Positions 35,233 through 44,799 of a stretch of 64,000 nt of DNA are shown piece after piece; within the stretch, counting starts at the first letter, position 1, and every line of letters begins with the position of its first letter. The notes under the pieces were generated by a model, which ran no database searches, was not told the origin of the DNA, and saw nothing but the letters and a program-made list of their open reading frames with translations. The translations under genes were made by a program, and so were the position numbers. The stretch is from Flavobacteriaceae bacterium (GTDB taxonomy: Bacteria; Bacteroidota; Bacteroidia; Flavobacteriales; Weeksellaceae), in contig PTET01000001.1 in NCBI GenBank assembly GCA_004359435.1, positions 461,642 to 525,641 of the forward strand, read 5' to 3'.

Positions 35233-36476
35233 TAATCTTTTGGGGTATATCCTAGATTTTGGATGGTTGATTTGATTTGATCCATTGATGCCGAACCTTT
35301 TATTGTAACCAATTTCTGGTCTAAGTCAACCTCTGCGCTTTGGATGTTTTCTAACTTTTGCAGTCCATTTTCAACGTTATTTTTGCAATGGTTGCAAGTC
35401 ATTCCCTCTACATAAAGGGTAAGGGTGTTTTTTTCCATAGCTACTTTGTTTTGCGTTTTAGATTTGGGAATAAGTGCCCGTATGATTAGCGCCACTAAGA
35501 TAAGTCCAAAAAATAAATTCAAAAAATCTTTGTGATGATGTTCAGAGGTGTTTTTTGTCGTGATAGGAAGTGCGTTGATGAAAAATTCTTTTGGAACAAA
35601 AAGATTGATAAGTACTCCAAAAAATATCCCTCCAAAAATGATAGAAAAAAGATAACTATACAGCGCTTTTTTACCCAGTACATTTTGAATCACACTGATG
35701 GTGGCCACATTGGTAGCGGGTCCTGCCATGAGAAATACAATGGCTGCCCCTGGAGAAATTCCTTTTAAAAGGAGTGTTAGGGCAATGGGGATAGAGCCTG
35801 TGGCACAAACATACATAGGAACAGAAATAGCCAAAACCACAAGTAGTTCTAACCAGATGTTTCCCAAATATTGGGTAAAAAAATCACTGGGGATTAAAAG
35901 CTCTATTAAACTGGCAAGACAAAGGCCTATCAAAAGCCATTTGGCAATGTCTTCTACCATTTCTAAAAAACCATATCGAAAAACGATTTTCCATTTCTCT
36001 CCCCAGCTAAGGGATTCTTCTTTAGGATTTGAGACAAGATTTTTGGTTTCCTTTTTGGTCTCAGGGTCAAACTTTAGGCTAAACAAGCCACCAAATACAC
36101 CTGTAATAAGTGCGATAAAAGGTCTTAAAATGGCAAAGGGCCAGCCCATAAGGGCATAGGTTGCAAAAATTGAATCTACTCCAGTTTGAGGGGTAGAAAT
36201 CAAAAAGGCATTGGTGGCAGATTTACTGGCTCCATTTTGGTAGAATGATATTCCCGCAGGTATCACCCCACAGGAGCAAAGGGGAAGTGGAATGCCAAGA
36301 AAAACCGCTTTTAAAATACTCTTTAAACCAGGTTTCCCAACCTGTTTTTGGATTAGTTTTTGCGAAAAAAAAGCACGAAGAATCCCTGCAAAGAAAAACC
36401 CAAACAGCAGCCATGGTGCCATTTCTTGGGTTAGACCCCAAAGGGTAATCAAGTATTTTTCAATAAATTCTTTCAT
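35232..36476 (-). CDS. SO_0444-type metal efflux permease with fused HMA domain
   Basis: The 414-residue protein is a permease of the PF03773 (ArsP/DUF318-like) group with about eight to ten membrane helices. Typical motifs are PLCSCGVIPAGISFYQNGAS, FLISTPQTGVDSIFATYAL, VPMYVCATGSIPIALTLLLKG and FLMAGPATNVATI; the CSCGVIP and ATGSIP cores are diagnostic. After about residue 345 a heavy-metal-associated domain follows (VEGMTCNHCKNNVENGL, CxxC), ending at the C terminus. I infer copper or zinc export with a built-in metallochaperone domain. It lies between an Old Yellow Enzyme-like gene and uvrA, with ATGA or single-base contacts on both sides. Confidence 0.87.
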   Translation of the reverse strand: MKEFIEKYLITLWGLTQEMAPWLLFGFFFAGILRAFFSQKLIQKQVGKPGLKSILKAVFLGIPLPLCSCGVIPAGISFYQNGASKSATNAFLISTPQTGVDSIFATYALMGWPFAILRPFIALITGVFGGLFSLKFDPETKKETKNLVSNPKEESLSWGEKWKIVFRYGFLEMVEDIAKWLLIGLCLASLIELLIPSDFFTQYLGNIWLELLVVLAISVPMYVCATGSIPIALTLLLKGISPGAAIVFLMAGPATNVATISVIQNVLGKKALYSYLFSIIFGGIFFGVLINLFVPKEFFINALPITTKNTSEHHHKDFLNLFFGLILVALIIRALIPKSKTQNKVAMEKNTLTLYVEGMTCNHCKNNVENGLQKLENIQSAEVDLDQKLVTIKGSASMDQIKSTIQNLGYTPKD

Positions 36477-37660
36477 TTTTTATGCAAAACAAAAGTGTTT
36501 AAGATTAGTTGTATGGAATCAAAAATTGAAGTTTTGGGTTTTGGAGTCTTTCCTTTTGAAAGTGTTCTAAGGTATGATCCATAGCAAAAAATGTCAAGCT
36601 TTTTTTGAAACTCGAAATTGTATTTTGGAAGTTCCACGGTTTCTGATTCTCCTGAAATCATTTGGTTTGGAAAATTTGGATATAGGCAGTAGGGTCTAGC
36701 CGCACCAACCAGATCTAAGTCTTTGTTTTCTAAGCATTGATTCATAAATGCCTTTGTTCTAAAGCCTCCGGTAACCAAAAGCGGAACCGTAGTAGCCTTT
36801 TTTACCTGCTTGGCAAAATCTAAAAAATAGGCTTCTCTTTTTTGTGTAGAATCTTTTTTAAAATCGCCCATCATGGCAGATCTTTCGTAGGTTCCACCCG
36901 ATATTTCAATAAGATCTATACCTATTTCTTCTAGAGATTTGATTACTTCAAGGGATTCTTCATTGGAAAATCCTCCTTTTTGAAAGTCAGCAGAGTTCAG
37001 TTTTACGCCAATGGGAAAGTCTGAACCTACTTTTTTTCGAATGTTATTGTATACTTCAACCAAAAATCGAGATCTGTTTTCTAAACTTCCTCCCCACTTG
37101 TCTTCTCTAATGTTACTAAGGGGAGATAAAAATTGGCTTACCAAATAGCCGTGAGCACCATGAATTTGTACCCCAGAAAAACCTGCTTGTTTGAGCATAA
37201 AGGCTGCATCGCCAAATTTTTCAATCAGGGTTTCAATCTCATCTTCGCTTAGGGCTATTGGGGTTTGAAAGATTTTTTCTCCCGCTATTTTTACTCTAAC
37301 TGCCGACGGTGCTACTGTTCTTCCGTTTAGTTTGGCCATTACCTGTCTTCCTGGGTGGTTTAACTGCCCCCAAAGCAAACAGTTTTCTTGTTTTACCACC
37401 TGAGCCCATTTTGTGAACATATCTAGGTTCTGTCCTTTTTTAAGGGTAACGTTTCCAGGCTCAGATTTGTAGGTGTCATCTATCATAATATGCCCGGTAA
37501 TGAGCATGGCAGCACCTCCTTTTGCCCAACTTTGGTAAAGCGAAATAAGGTTGTCACTTGGAATTCCTTTCCTAGACAAATCTTCGCTCATGGCAGATTT
37601 TACAAGACGATTTTTAAAGGTTTGGTTTTTTACAACAAAAGGGCTTGAAATTTGGGTCAT
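36473..37660 (-). CDS. NADH:flavin oxidoreductase (Old Yellow Enzyme family)
   Basis: The 395-residue protein is a FMN-dependent TIM barrel. Recognisable parts are FKNRLVKSAMSEDLSRKGIP at the N terminus, LLWGQLNHPGRQVM, VQIHGAHGYLVSQFLSPLSNIR with the HxxH-type substrate site, WGGSLENRSRFLVEV, and LLVTGGFRTKAFM with phosphate-binding glycines. Family members reduce electrophilic alkenes; a physiological substrate cannot be named. Its stop overlaps the start of the permease gene by four bases. Confidence 0.9.
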   Translation of the reverse strand: MTQISSPFVVKNQTFKNRLVKSAMSEDLSRKGIPSDNLISLYQSWAKGGAAMLITGHIMIDDTYKSEPGNVTLKKGQNLDMFTKWAQVVKQENCLLWGQLNHPGRQVMAKLNGRTVAPSAVRVKIAGEKIFQTPIALSEDEIETLIEKFGDAAFMLKQAGFSGVQIHGAHGYLVSQFLSPLSNIREDKWGGSLENRSRFLVEVYNNIRKKVGSDFPIGVKLNSADFQKGGFSNEESLEVIKSLEEIGIDLIEISGGTYERSAMMGDFKKDSTQKREAYFLDFAKQVKKATTVPLLVTGGFRTKAFMNQCLENKDLDLVGAARPYCLYPNFPNQMISGESETVELPKYNFEFQKKLDIFCYGSYLRTLSKGKTPKPKTSIFDSIQLILNTFVLHKK

Positions 37661-37671
37661 GGTTTGGGTTT

Positions 37672-38787
37672 TTATTTGATTTGTAGAAATCGAATTTTAA
37701 GCGCATTTTCAATTTCGTAGAGTCTTTTTAGGTCTCTTTGGGTACAAAAAGCAATAGAAATACCTTTTTTGCCTGCTCTGGCGGTTCTTCCACTGCGGTG
37801 AATGTAGTAATCGTTTTCTTTGGGGAGTTTGTGGTGCACCACATAGGCCAGATCTAAAAGATCTATTCCTCGGGCAAAAACATCGGTGGTAATTAAGATA
37901 GAGTTTTTATCACTGGCGATGGCTCGCATCATTTTGTCCCTCTCTTTTTGCGTCATGTCTCCATGGAGTACTTCGGAGACAATTCCTTTTTCTTTCAGGG
38001 AAACACAAAGAGCAAGGGCGTCGCTTTTGGTTCTACAAAAAAGAATTCCTCTTTTTTTGCCCATGGCACGAAGAAAAGTAAAAATAAAGAAGTCTCTGTC
38101 TTCTTCTGTGCATTTTACATATTGATGTTCTATGCCTGGGTTTACAACACTTTTCTGGCTTAAAAGTACCGTTTTAGGGTTATCCCTCAGATGGTTTGTT
38201 ATCAGTAGTTTTAAATTTTGAGGCATGGTGGCAGAAAATAGCCAAGTGTTCTTTTCTTGTGGCAAATGCACAAAGACCTTTTTGATTTCAGATTCAAAAC
38301 CTAGGGATAACATTTCATCTGCCTCATCTAGAACCAAGGTTTTAATCTGAGATAGATCTAAAACTTTCCTTTTGATGAGTTCTTCGATTCTACCGGGAGT
38401 TCCCACCAAAATATGGGTAGTTCTGCTTAGATTTTTGATTTGTTTATCAATCTGTTCGCCACCAAAAACCGCTTCGCAAAAGATTTTTTCGCTAAACTTG
38501 GTATATTTAAAAATATGGGCCGAAATCTGTTTGGCGAGTTCTCGGGTCGGAGTTAAAATGAGCGCCTGAATTTGACTTGATTGTGGATTGATTTTGGACA
38601 AAATTGGGATAGAAAAAGCCAAGGTTTTACCTGTACCTGTTTGAGCTTGACCTACAAAATCACCACTTTCTTTGAGCAAATAACCCAAGGTTTCAATCTG
38701 TATAGGTGTGGGCTCTGTTATTCCCAAAGCCTCTAAGGCCTCAATATATTTTTTGGGAACGCCCAAGTTTTTGAATGTATTTACCAC
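37672..38787 (-). CDS. DEAD-box RNA helicase
   Basis: The 371-residue protein has all core motifs: Q motif (ITEPTPIQIETL), motif I AQTGTGKTLAF, Ia PTRELAKQI, Ib TPGRIEEL, motif II LDEADEML, motif III SATMP, motif V TTDVFARGID and motif VI YIHRSGRTARAG. It stops just after motif VI, with no basic C-terminal tail, so it is a minimal helicase. It may act in ribosome assembly or mRNA turnover. The start is a GTG at 38787; an in-frame stop lies a few codons upstream. A CAAAGATA at 38807-38814 on the plus strand may be its -7 box. Confidence 0.92.
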   Translation of the reverse strand: MVNTFKNLGVPKKYIEALEALGITEPTPIQIETLGYLLKESGDFVGQAQTGTGKTLAFSIPILSKINPQSSQIQALILTPTRELAKQISAHIFKYTKFSEKIFCEAVFGGEQIDKQIKNLSRTTHILVGTPGRIEELIKRKVLDLSQIKTLVLDEADEMLSLGFESEIKKVFVHLPQEKNTWLFSATMPQNLKLLITNHLRDNPKTVLLSQKSVVNPGIEHQYVKCTEEDRDFFIFTFLRAMGKKRGILFCRTKSDALALCVSLKEKGIVSEVLHGDMTQKERDKMMRAIASDKNSILITTDVFARGIDLLDLAYVVHHKLPKENDYYIHRSGRTARAGKKGISIAFCTQRDLKRLYEIENALKIRFLQIK

Positions 38788-38891
38788 AATTTTTTAATTT
38801 CTGTCTCAAAGATACTCAATAAAATCATGTCTTGGTCTGGGGTTGAATTCTAATTTGTTGTATTTTACACTACCAAGGTTTAAATTTAACG

Positions 38892-39809
38892 ATGCAACAA
38901 AGACAAAGAGCGATGGTTATTTCTGGTGGAGGAAGCAAAGGAGCTTTTGCCGGTGGAGTAGCAGAATATTTAATTGAACACCAAAAGTTGCAGTACCAAT
39001 ATTTCTTGGGTACTTCCACCGGAAGTTTGTTGGTTTCCCATTTGGCCCTTGGGGAAATTCAAAAAGTAAAAGATCTTTATCTAAACATCAAGCAAGAAGA
39101 GGTTTTTTCTGTCAATCCCTTTACTACTTCTCTTAAAAATGGCTACACCAAAATAGGTATCAATCATTTCTCAGTACTACAAAATTTGGCAAAGGGACAG
39201 TCTACTTTTGGTGATTCATCTAACCTTAGAAAGTATCTAGAAAAAAACTTCACATTTGAAGAATTTTTGCGACTGCAATCTTCATTTAAAATCATAGCGG
39301 TTACCGTTTCTAATTTGACTGAAAATCTTCCAGAATACAAACGCCTAGATGAATGTACCTACAAAGAATTTTTAGATTGGATTTGGATTTCCTGCAACTA
39401 TATACCATTTATGAGTTTGGTTAAAGTAGATGGTAGGCAGTATGCAGATGGAGGTTTTTCTTGCCAAATACCCATTGCCAAAGCCATTGAACTTGGTGCT
39501 GAGCATGTGGATGTTATTGTTTTGCATACAGAATCTACCCAGATCAATCCGATGCCCTCTACCAATCCCTTTTCGCTCATGTCAACGGTCTTTGATTTTA
39601 TGATAGATCAGGTGGGAAAAAAAGATATTTTACTAGGTAAGTCTATGGCTAAGCAGCACGGAGTAACTCTAGATTTTTATTTTATCCCCAATGTTCTCAC
39701 CACCAATTCACTTGTTTTTAACAAAGAGCAAATGACCCTTTGGTGGAAGCAGGGTTTTGAGTTTGCCAAAGAGAAGGCAAAAAGTAATATTTCAGATACT
39801 GGAGGTTAA
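38892..39809 (+). CDS. Patatin-like phospholipase
   Basis: The 305-residue protein carries the patatin signature: an oxyanion glycine-rich loop VISGGGSKGAFAGGVAEYL near the N terminus, the nucleophile in LGTSTGSLLVSHL (GxSxG-type) and the catalytic Asp in YADGGFSCQIPI. It lacks a signal peptide, so it should act in the cytoplasm or on the inner membrane face. The gene is monocistronic, ends nine bases before the convergent hydrolase gene and has no terminator between them. Lipid substrate is not predictable. Confidence 0.91.
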   Translation: MQQRQRAMVISGGGSKGAFAGGVAEYLIEHQKLQYQYFLGTSTGSLLVSHLALGEIQKVKDLYLNIKQEEVFSVNPFTTSLKNGYTKIGINHFSVLQNLAKGQSTFGDSSNLRKYLEKNFTFEEFLRLQSSFKIIAVTVSNLTENLPEYKRLDECTYKEFLDWIWISCNYIPFMSLVKVDGRQYADGGFSCQIPIAKAIELGAEHVDVIVLHTESTQINPMPSTNPFSLMSTVFDFMIDQVGKKDILLGKSMAKQHGVTLDFYFIPNVLTTNSLVFNKEQMTLWWKQGFEFAKEKAKSNISDTGG

Positions 39810-39818
39810 AGGAAACCC

Positions 39819-40790
39819 TTACCTATCTTGGGTGTATTTCTGACAAAACCATACAATATTGCTAATGAGAACTTTTTTCTGGCTTTCAGTTATTCCTGCA
39901 AAGGCATGATCTACCCCTTTGAATATTTTAAAGCTAGATTCAATCTCTAGAGAATCCAGTTTGTTTTTGAGAAGATAGGCATGTTTGATAGGGGCTATAC
40001 GGTCTTTGTCTCCATGGATGATTAAAGTTGGGATTTTCTTATCCTTTAAAAGCTCAATGGGTGAATAGTTCATAGAAAAAGTATCTACTTTGTTTGGATA
40101 TACCACAGGGTCGAATCCCATCAGTAGTGAATCTAATTCTCTTTTCTCTTTTGCCAAGGTTTCTTTGATGGGCTCAGGAAGCGATTTGGAAGCTTCTGCC
40201 CGGGTGATGATATTTTCTTTGTAGAGGAGTTTTAGATCGGTGGGGGCATAAATCTCAATGATGTAGCGAATGGGGATTTTCTTAGGGTCGATCGAAAATT
40301 CCTTTTGTGTTGCGTACGCCATAGAAAGTGCAATTTGACCACCGGCGGACTCTCCAATTACCCCCAGATTTTGGATGTCTAGGTTATATTTTTCTTTGTT
40401 TTGTTCTAAAAATTCCAATGCATCTCTGGCATCGATAAGACAAGAAGGAAAGGGAGAAGTATTATTGTTGGCCAAGGAATAATTGACGCTCACCACAGTA
40501 TACCCAAGATCTCTAAGTTTGTTGGCTGCTTCTCTAACGCGGTCGAAGTTTATGGTTTCTTTACTTCCCGCCATCCATGCTCCACCATGAAAATACACCA
40601 AGGTTGGAGACTTTTTTTTCTTGTTTTTTTTGGTTGGCGTATAGATGTCTAAAGTTAGACTGTCTTTGTAGACAACGTCTCTGTAAACAGTTCCAAGTGC
40701 GATGGGTGCATGAGAGGATAAATACCATATTTTATAGGCTGAAAAGATTATGCCTAGGGCGAGAATCAAAAGAAATATATTTTTTTTCAT
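39819..40790 (-). CDS. Alpha/beta hydrolase (BD-FAE/esterase type), membrane anchored or secreted
   Basis: The 323-residue protein has an N-terminal hydrophobic signal or anchor (NIFLLILALGIIFSAYKIWY) and a full alpha/beta-hydrolase domain: oxyanion motif VYFHGGAWMAGSKE, nucleophile elbow VIGESAGGQIALS, acid loop IHGDKDRIAP and catalytic His in GVDHAFAGI. All catalytic residues are present, unlike the hydrolase-like gene at 6.5 kb. A basic run (KKNKKKKS) precedes the domain. The substrate is unknown, probably a short ester or carbohydrate ester. Confidence 0.9.
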   Translation of the reverse strand: MKKNIFLLILALGIIFSAYKIWYLSSHAPIALGTVYRDVVYKDSLTLDIYTPTKKNKKKKSPTLVYFHGGAWMAGSKETINFDRVREAANKLRDLGYTVVSVNYSLANNNTSPFPSCLIDARDALEFLEQNKEKYNLDIQNLGVIGESAGGQIALSMAYATQKEFSIDPKKIPIRYIIEIYAPTDLKLLYKENIITRAEASKSLPEPIKETLAKEKRELDSLLMGFDPVVYPNKVDTFSMNYSPIELLKDKKIPTLIIHGDKDRIAPIKHAYLLKNKLDSLEIESSFKIFKGVDHAFAGITESQKKVLISNIVWFCQKYTQDR

Positions 40791-40806
40791 CTTTGATATA
40801 TCTAAA

Positions 40807-40833
40807 AAAAGCCTTCAATTCTGAAGGCTTTTG
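40807..40833 (-). terminator. Terminator of the act operon
   Basis: The stem aaaagccttca / tgaaggctttt (40807-40817 with 40822-40832) lies 22 bases past the actF stop on the minus strand, with a T-run on that strand. The alpha/beta-hydrolase gene begins just beyond. Confidence 0.82.
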
Positions 40834-40854
40834 GTTATGCAAAGGAATCTTTGA

Positions 40855-42180
40855 TTAGAATGGATATTCGTAAATCTCGCTTTCGTGGAACATAGGATGT
40901 CCTTTGGGTTCTAGGTTAGATTTAGATAGTTGTCTAAATACAACAAATCCGAATAATCCTAACATAAATAGGAAAGAGCCAATTTCTAAAAGTCCGAAAC
41001 CTGTTTTCCAGAAACCACCCACTGTTGCAGGAGTAATTACATTGAACACATCCAAGAAGTGTCCTAAAATTACAATTACAGCCATTATAGCCACCAGTTT
41101 GGGTTTTCTTTTGTTGTTACTTGCTACCAAAATGAAAAGTGGCAAAACAAGGTTTGGAATAAGTGCTGTAAAGTAGGTTTCTCTGTACTGCTCAAATCTT
41201 GCTTGGAAGTAAACTACTTCTTCTGGGATATTGGCATACCAGATAAGCATAAATTGATCGAACCATAAATAAGACCAAAGCAAGGAGAATCCAAAAAGGA
41301 ATTTAGCCAAATCGTGCAAATGGTTGTCGTTGAATTTTGGAAGCATTCCTTTGGACTTTAGATACAAGCAGATGAGGATCATAAAAGCAATGGCAGAAAC
41401 CAAGTAAGAAACCATCAAGTACCATCCAAATAGGGTAGAGTACCAGTGTGGATCTAGAGACATTACCCAGTAGATACCAATGGTCATCGATGAAAAGGCA
41501 AAAAACACAATAAATCGAATAGAAGAATTTACCAAACTTTGGTAGTTAGCCTCTGAGCTATGCTCATCCAAAATTCTACTTTTTTTCTTCAAAACATGTA
41601 GGAAATAGGTCCATCCTCCCACAAATAATACACTTACAAAAGCAAATAAGTATTTGTTTAGAAAAGGTTTTTTAGAGTGTAAGAATTTGTCGTAGTGTGG
41701 GCTGTTTGGGTCTGAAAGAGATTCATCCATCCAGTGGAAAAGGTGGTTTTCATGGAAGATAGATGCAGCAAAAATAAGTAGGATGATAACCCCACCATAA
41801 GGCAAGAAACTTGCGATGGCTTCCATTACACGGGTTACCACGTGAGACCATCCTACCTCTGCAGCCTGTTGAACGGCAAAGAAAAACAGAGACGCTAGTG
41901 CAATTCCAGTAAACAAAAAGGAAGCGATGTAAAGTGCTGTCCAAGGCTTGTTGTGTACTTGGTTTTCTAGGTGTTTCATGTGCATTTCATGTTCTTCACC
42001 TGCTGCGTGATCTCCATGGCTTTGCATATCTACCCCAAAAAGGGCAGGATTTTCTTTCAATTCTGCTTCTACAAACGCTCTGTCTTTACAATGGTTTAGG
42101 TTATATCCAATACCAAAAAGGATACCGCCCAGTAACATAAGGAGCAAAGCAATGTTTTTAACTTTCGATAAATTATGCAT
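40855..42180 (-). CDS. actF: Alternative complex III subunit ActF (quinol-binding membrane subunit)
   Basis: ActF is one of the two large membrane subunits of alternative complex III, the quinol:cytochrome c oxidoreductase that replaces bc1 in Bacteroidetes. The 441-residue protein has about ten membrane helices and short polar loops. A distinctive N-terminal insertion rich in His and Glu (MQSHGDHAAGEEHEMHMKHL) lies between helix 1 and helix 2. It is NrfD-like in overall plan and last in the operon. No cox genes follow, although they often do in this phylum. Confidence 0.9.
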   Translation of the reverse strand: MHNLSKVKNIALLLMLLGGILFGIGYNLNHCKDRAFVEAELKENPALFGVDMQSHGDHAAGEEHEMHMKHLENQVHNKPWTALYIASFLFTGIALASLFFFAVQQAAEVGWSHVVTRVMEAIASFLPYGGVIILLIFAASIFHENHLFHWMDESLSDPNSPHYDKFLHSKKPFLNKYLFAFVSVLFVGGWTYFLHVLKKKSRILDEHSSEANYQSLVNSSIRFIVFFAFSSMTIGIYWVMSLDPHWYSTLFGWYLMVSYLVSAIAFMILICLYLKSKGMLPKFNDNHLHDLAKFLFGFSLLWSYLWFDQFMLIWYANIPEEVVYFQARFEQYRETYFTALIPNLVLPLFILVASNNKRKPKLVAIMAVIVILGHFLDVFNVITPATVGGFWKTGFGLLEIGSFLFMLGLFGFVVFRQLSKSNLEPKGHPMFHESEIYEYPF

Positions 42181-42205
42181 GATTGTATTTTTTTTACGCT
42201 TGTTC

Positions 42206-42820
42206 TTAGTTGTTTTTTAGTTCCATTACATACTGAGCCACTTTCCATCTGTCTTCAGGTTGCAACTGAGAGGCATAAGAACCCATTACGTTTTTTCCGT
42301 ACATAATTACATGGTACACAGATCCAACGGTAATTTCTCTGTCTTTGTAGTTAGGAACTGGTCCGTTGTATTTTCCAGAAGCTTTGATAGGCCCCATTCC
42401 ATCTCCTGCATCACCATGGCAGATGGCGCAGTTTTGGGTGTACAAGATTTTTCCTCTTGCTTGGTCTTGGGCAGCATTTTCTGGTTTTAGAGGAGTTTCT
42501 AATCTAAGTTTAGAAGCCTCGTATCCTTCTGGAGTATCTAAAAGGTCATAAGGTAGAATGTTTTCTCCTTCTCTTGGAACCGTTCCTTTTACGGGCGTTA
42601 AGGCTGTCATTCCACCTTGGTTTTGAAATACTTTAACCTCAGATTCTTTCTCGTTTAAAGAAGGTCTGGCATTGATCACCGATTCTTGGTAAGGGTCATA
42701 GGCCGTTGGATAGTACATGTCTGGCATGAACTCTAAACTTCTTTCTCTTTTTGTACAAGAATTCACCAAAAAAGCTAACGCAAGCAAACAGTACAAAGGG
42801 GTTACTTTTAATTTCTTCAT
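42206..42820 (-). CDS. actE: Alternative complex III subunit ActE (monohaem cytochrome c lipoprotein)
   Basis: The 204-residue protein has a lipoprotein signal (YCLLALAFLVNSCTKRER, Cys about residue 22) and one c-type haem site, NCAICHGDAGDGMGPI, in the C-terminal half, with a distal Met in GKNVMGSYASQL. It is the periplasmic monohaem subunit that passes electrons from ActA/B to the oxidase or a soluble carrier. The gene lies three bases upstream of actD's stop side and 25 bases before actF. Confidence 0.92.
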   Translation of the reverse strand: MKKLKVTPLYCLLALAFLVNSCTKRERSLEFMPDMYYPTAYDPYQESVINARPSLNEKESEVKVFQNQGGMTALTPVKGTVPREGENILPYDLLDTPEGYEASKLRLETPLKPENAAQDQARGKILYTQNCAICHGDAGDGMGPIKASGKYNGPVPNYKDREITVGSVYHVIMYGKNVMGSYASQLQPEDRWKVAQYVMELKNN

Positions 42821-42822
42821 TT

Positions 42823-43374
42823 TTAGGCGTCTTTAATGGTTATTTCTTCAACTCCAGCATCAATGAGCACTTTTTTTACATTTTCTAGGTCGTCTGAGAT
42901 AATTTCAACCAAGAATTTGTCATCTGTGGTTCTTGGATCTGGGTTTTGCGCAGGAGCTCCAAAGTACATGTTGTTGATAAACATATACACCCAGCAAGTA
43001 AGATGTGCCGCACAGAAAACCGTTAGCTCAAACATAACCGGTACAAAGGCAGGCATGTTGTGGAACCAGTCGAAACTTGGTTTTCCTCCTATGTCTTGTT
43101 GCCAGTCATAGTTCATGATGTAAAAAGTCATCAGTGAGGCCAAAGTAACTCCGTAAAGCCCAAAGCAAAAAGTTGCATAGGTAAGTCTGGTGTCCTTAAA
43201 CTTGTCTCTTGTAGCCTGATCTGGTGCAGATTTATGAAGCAACTTGTCTAGTCCGTGTACCGGAAAAGGAGTGTATACCTCATGAATTGCGATATTGTTG
43301 GCAAAAATCTTTTTGATTCCATCCATCATGATGTCATCGTCGCCAAATAAGCCGTATATAATCTTAGTGCTCAT
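42823..43374 (-). CDS. actD: Alternative complex III subunit ActD (DUF3341)
   Basis: The 183-residue protein matches DUF3341, the two-helix membrane subunit ActD. It starts with a cytoplasmic domain (KIIYGLFGDDDIMMDGIKKI, YTPFPVHGLDKLL), has two hydrophobic helices (about residues 68-90 and 115-138) and a C-terminal loop (PRTTDDKFLVEI). Its start overlaps the end of actC by 11 bases. It has no cofactor. Confidence 0.92.
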   Translation of the reverse strand: MSTKIIYGLFGDDDIMMDGIKKIFANNIAIHEVYTPFPVHGLDKLLHKSAPDQATRDKFKDTRLTYATFCFGLYGVTLASLMTFYIMNYDWQQDIGGKPSFDWFHNMPAFVPVMFELTVFCAAHLTCWVYMFINNMYFGAPAQNPDPRTTDDKFLVEIISDDLENVKKVLIDAGVEEITIKDA

Positions 43375-44767
43375 GATTGTGGTCGTTGTGTTTGTTTCTA
43401 TAACCTTCAGAAGAAGATTTCAATATTGTTTTTAACTCTGCTTGTGCAATTACCGGGAAAGTTCTTCCGTAAAGCAAGAAAAGTACATAGAAGAATCCGT
43501 TGGTTCCAATGAAAATTCCTACATCCACAAAGGTAGGTTGGAACATAGTCCAAGAAGAAGGAAGGTAATCTCTAGATAGGTTGATTACGATAATATCAAA
43601 TCTTTCAAACCACATCCCCACGTTGATGACAAAGGCAATTACAAAAGTCCAGAAGAAACTTCTTCTTATCTTTTTAAACCACAAGAACCCGGGCACAATT
43701 ACGTTACAGATAATTAGTAGCCAGAAAGCCCACCAGTAAGGTCCGGTTGCCGCTCCAACAGAGAAGTAGGTAAAGTCTTCGTATCTAGAACCAGAATACC
43801 ATCCAATTAGGAATTCAACAAGGTAAGCCACCGCTACCACACCACCGGTTACAATGATTACAATGTTCATGTATTCGATGTGTTTTTGGGTGATGTAATC
43901 TTCTAGGTGGTTTACTTTTCTAGCTACCCCAAGTAAGGTTTGTACCATGGCAAATCCAGAGAAAATCGCTCCGGCCACAAAGTATGGAGGGTAGATGGTA
44001 GAGTGCCAACCTTTGATTACAGAAGTAGCAAAGTCAAAAGATACAATGGTGTGTACAGAGAATACAAGCGGAGTACAAAGACCAGCAAGTACCAAAGAAA
44101 GCTCTTCGAATCTTTGCCAGTGCTTGGCTTTTCCTCCCCAACCCATAGAAATCACAGAATAGATTTTTTTGGTGATAGGTTTGGTCGCACGGTCTCGAAT
44201 CATCGCGAAATCTGGAATCAATCCCATGTACCAGAAAACTACCGATACAGAGAAGTAAGTCGAAATCGCAAATACGTCCCAAAGAAGTGGTGAGTTAAAG
44301 TTCCCCCAAAGTGAACCAAAGTTATTGGGAACGGGCATTACCCAGAATCCTAGCCATGGTCTACCCATGTGAATGACGGGGAAAAGTCCTGCTTGTACCA
44401 CCGCGAAAATGGTCATCGCCTCGGCTGATCGGTTGATGGAAAGTCTCCATTTTTGTCTAAACAGAAGAAGTACAGCAGAAATAAGTGTTCCTGCGTGTCC
44501 AATCCCTACCCACCATACGAAGTTGGTAATGTCCCAAGCCCAGTTGATAGTTCTGTTAAGTCCCCATACACCGATCCCAGTTCCGATGGTATACATAATG
44601 CAACCTACTCCAAAAAGGAAGGCTGCAAGGGCAATGTTAAAGGCGGTCCACCATAGTTTTCCAGCTTTGGTTTCTATGGGTCTTGCAACATCTTCGGTGA
44701 TATCATGATAGGATTTATTTCCTATAATCAATGGTTCTCTAATCGGTGCTTCGTAATGTCCTGACAT
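43364..44767 (-). CDS. actC: Alternative complex III subunit ActC (NrfD-like quinol-binding subunit)
   Basis: The 467-residue protein is an NrfD/PsrC-type ten-helix membrane subunit. Helices alternate with short loops from about residue 35 to 440, for example FVWWVGIGHAGTLISAVLLL, with the family's HAG motif, and VFSVHTIVSFDFATSV. The loop GRPWLGFWVMPVPN is also typical. The C terminus is basic and His-rich (NKHNDHNHEH). It is the main menaquinol site of alternative complex III. actD overlaps its 3' end. Confidence 0.95.
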   Translation of the reverse strand: MSGHYEAPIREPLIIGNKSYHDITEDVARPIETKAGKLWWTAFNIALAAFLFGVGCIMYTIGTGIGVWGLNRTINWAWDITNFVWWVGIGHAGTLISAVLLLFRQKWRLSINRSAEAMTIFAVVQAGLFPVIHMGRPWLGFWVMPVPNNFGSLWGNFNSPLLWDVFAISTYFSVSVVFWYMGLIPDFAMIRDRATKPITKKIYSVISMGWGGKAKHWQRFEELSLVLAGLCTPLVFSVHTIVSFDFATSVIKGWHSTIYPPYFVAGAIFSGFAMVQTLLGVARKVNHLEDYITQKHIEYMNIVIIVTGGVVAVAYLVEFLIGWYSGSRYEDFTYFSVGAATGPYWWAFWLLIICNVIVPGFLWFKKIRRSFFWTFVIAFVINVGMWFERFDIIVINLSRDYLPSSWTMFQPTFVDVGIFIGTNGFFYVLFLLYGRTFPVIAQAELKTILKSSSEGYRNKHNDHNHEH

Positions 44768-44799
44768 CTTCTTATCCTATTAGTTTGTTAAATTAATTG

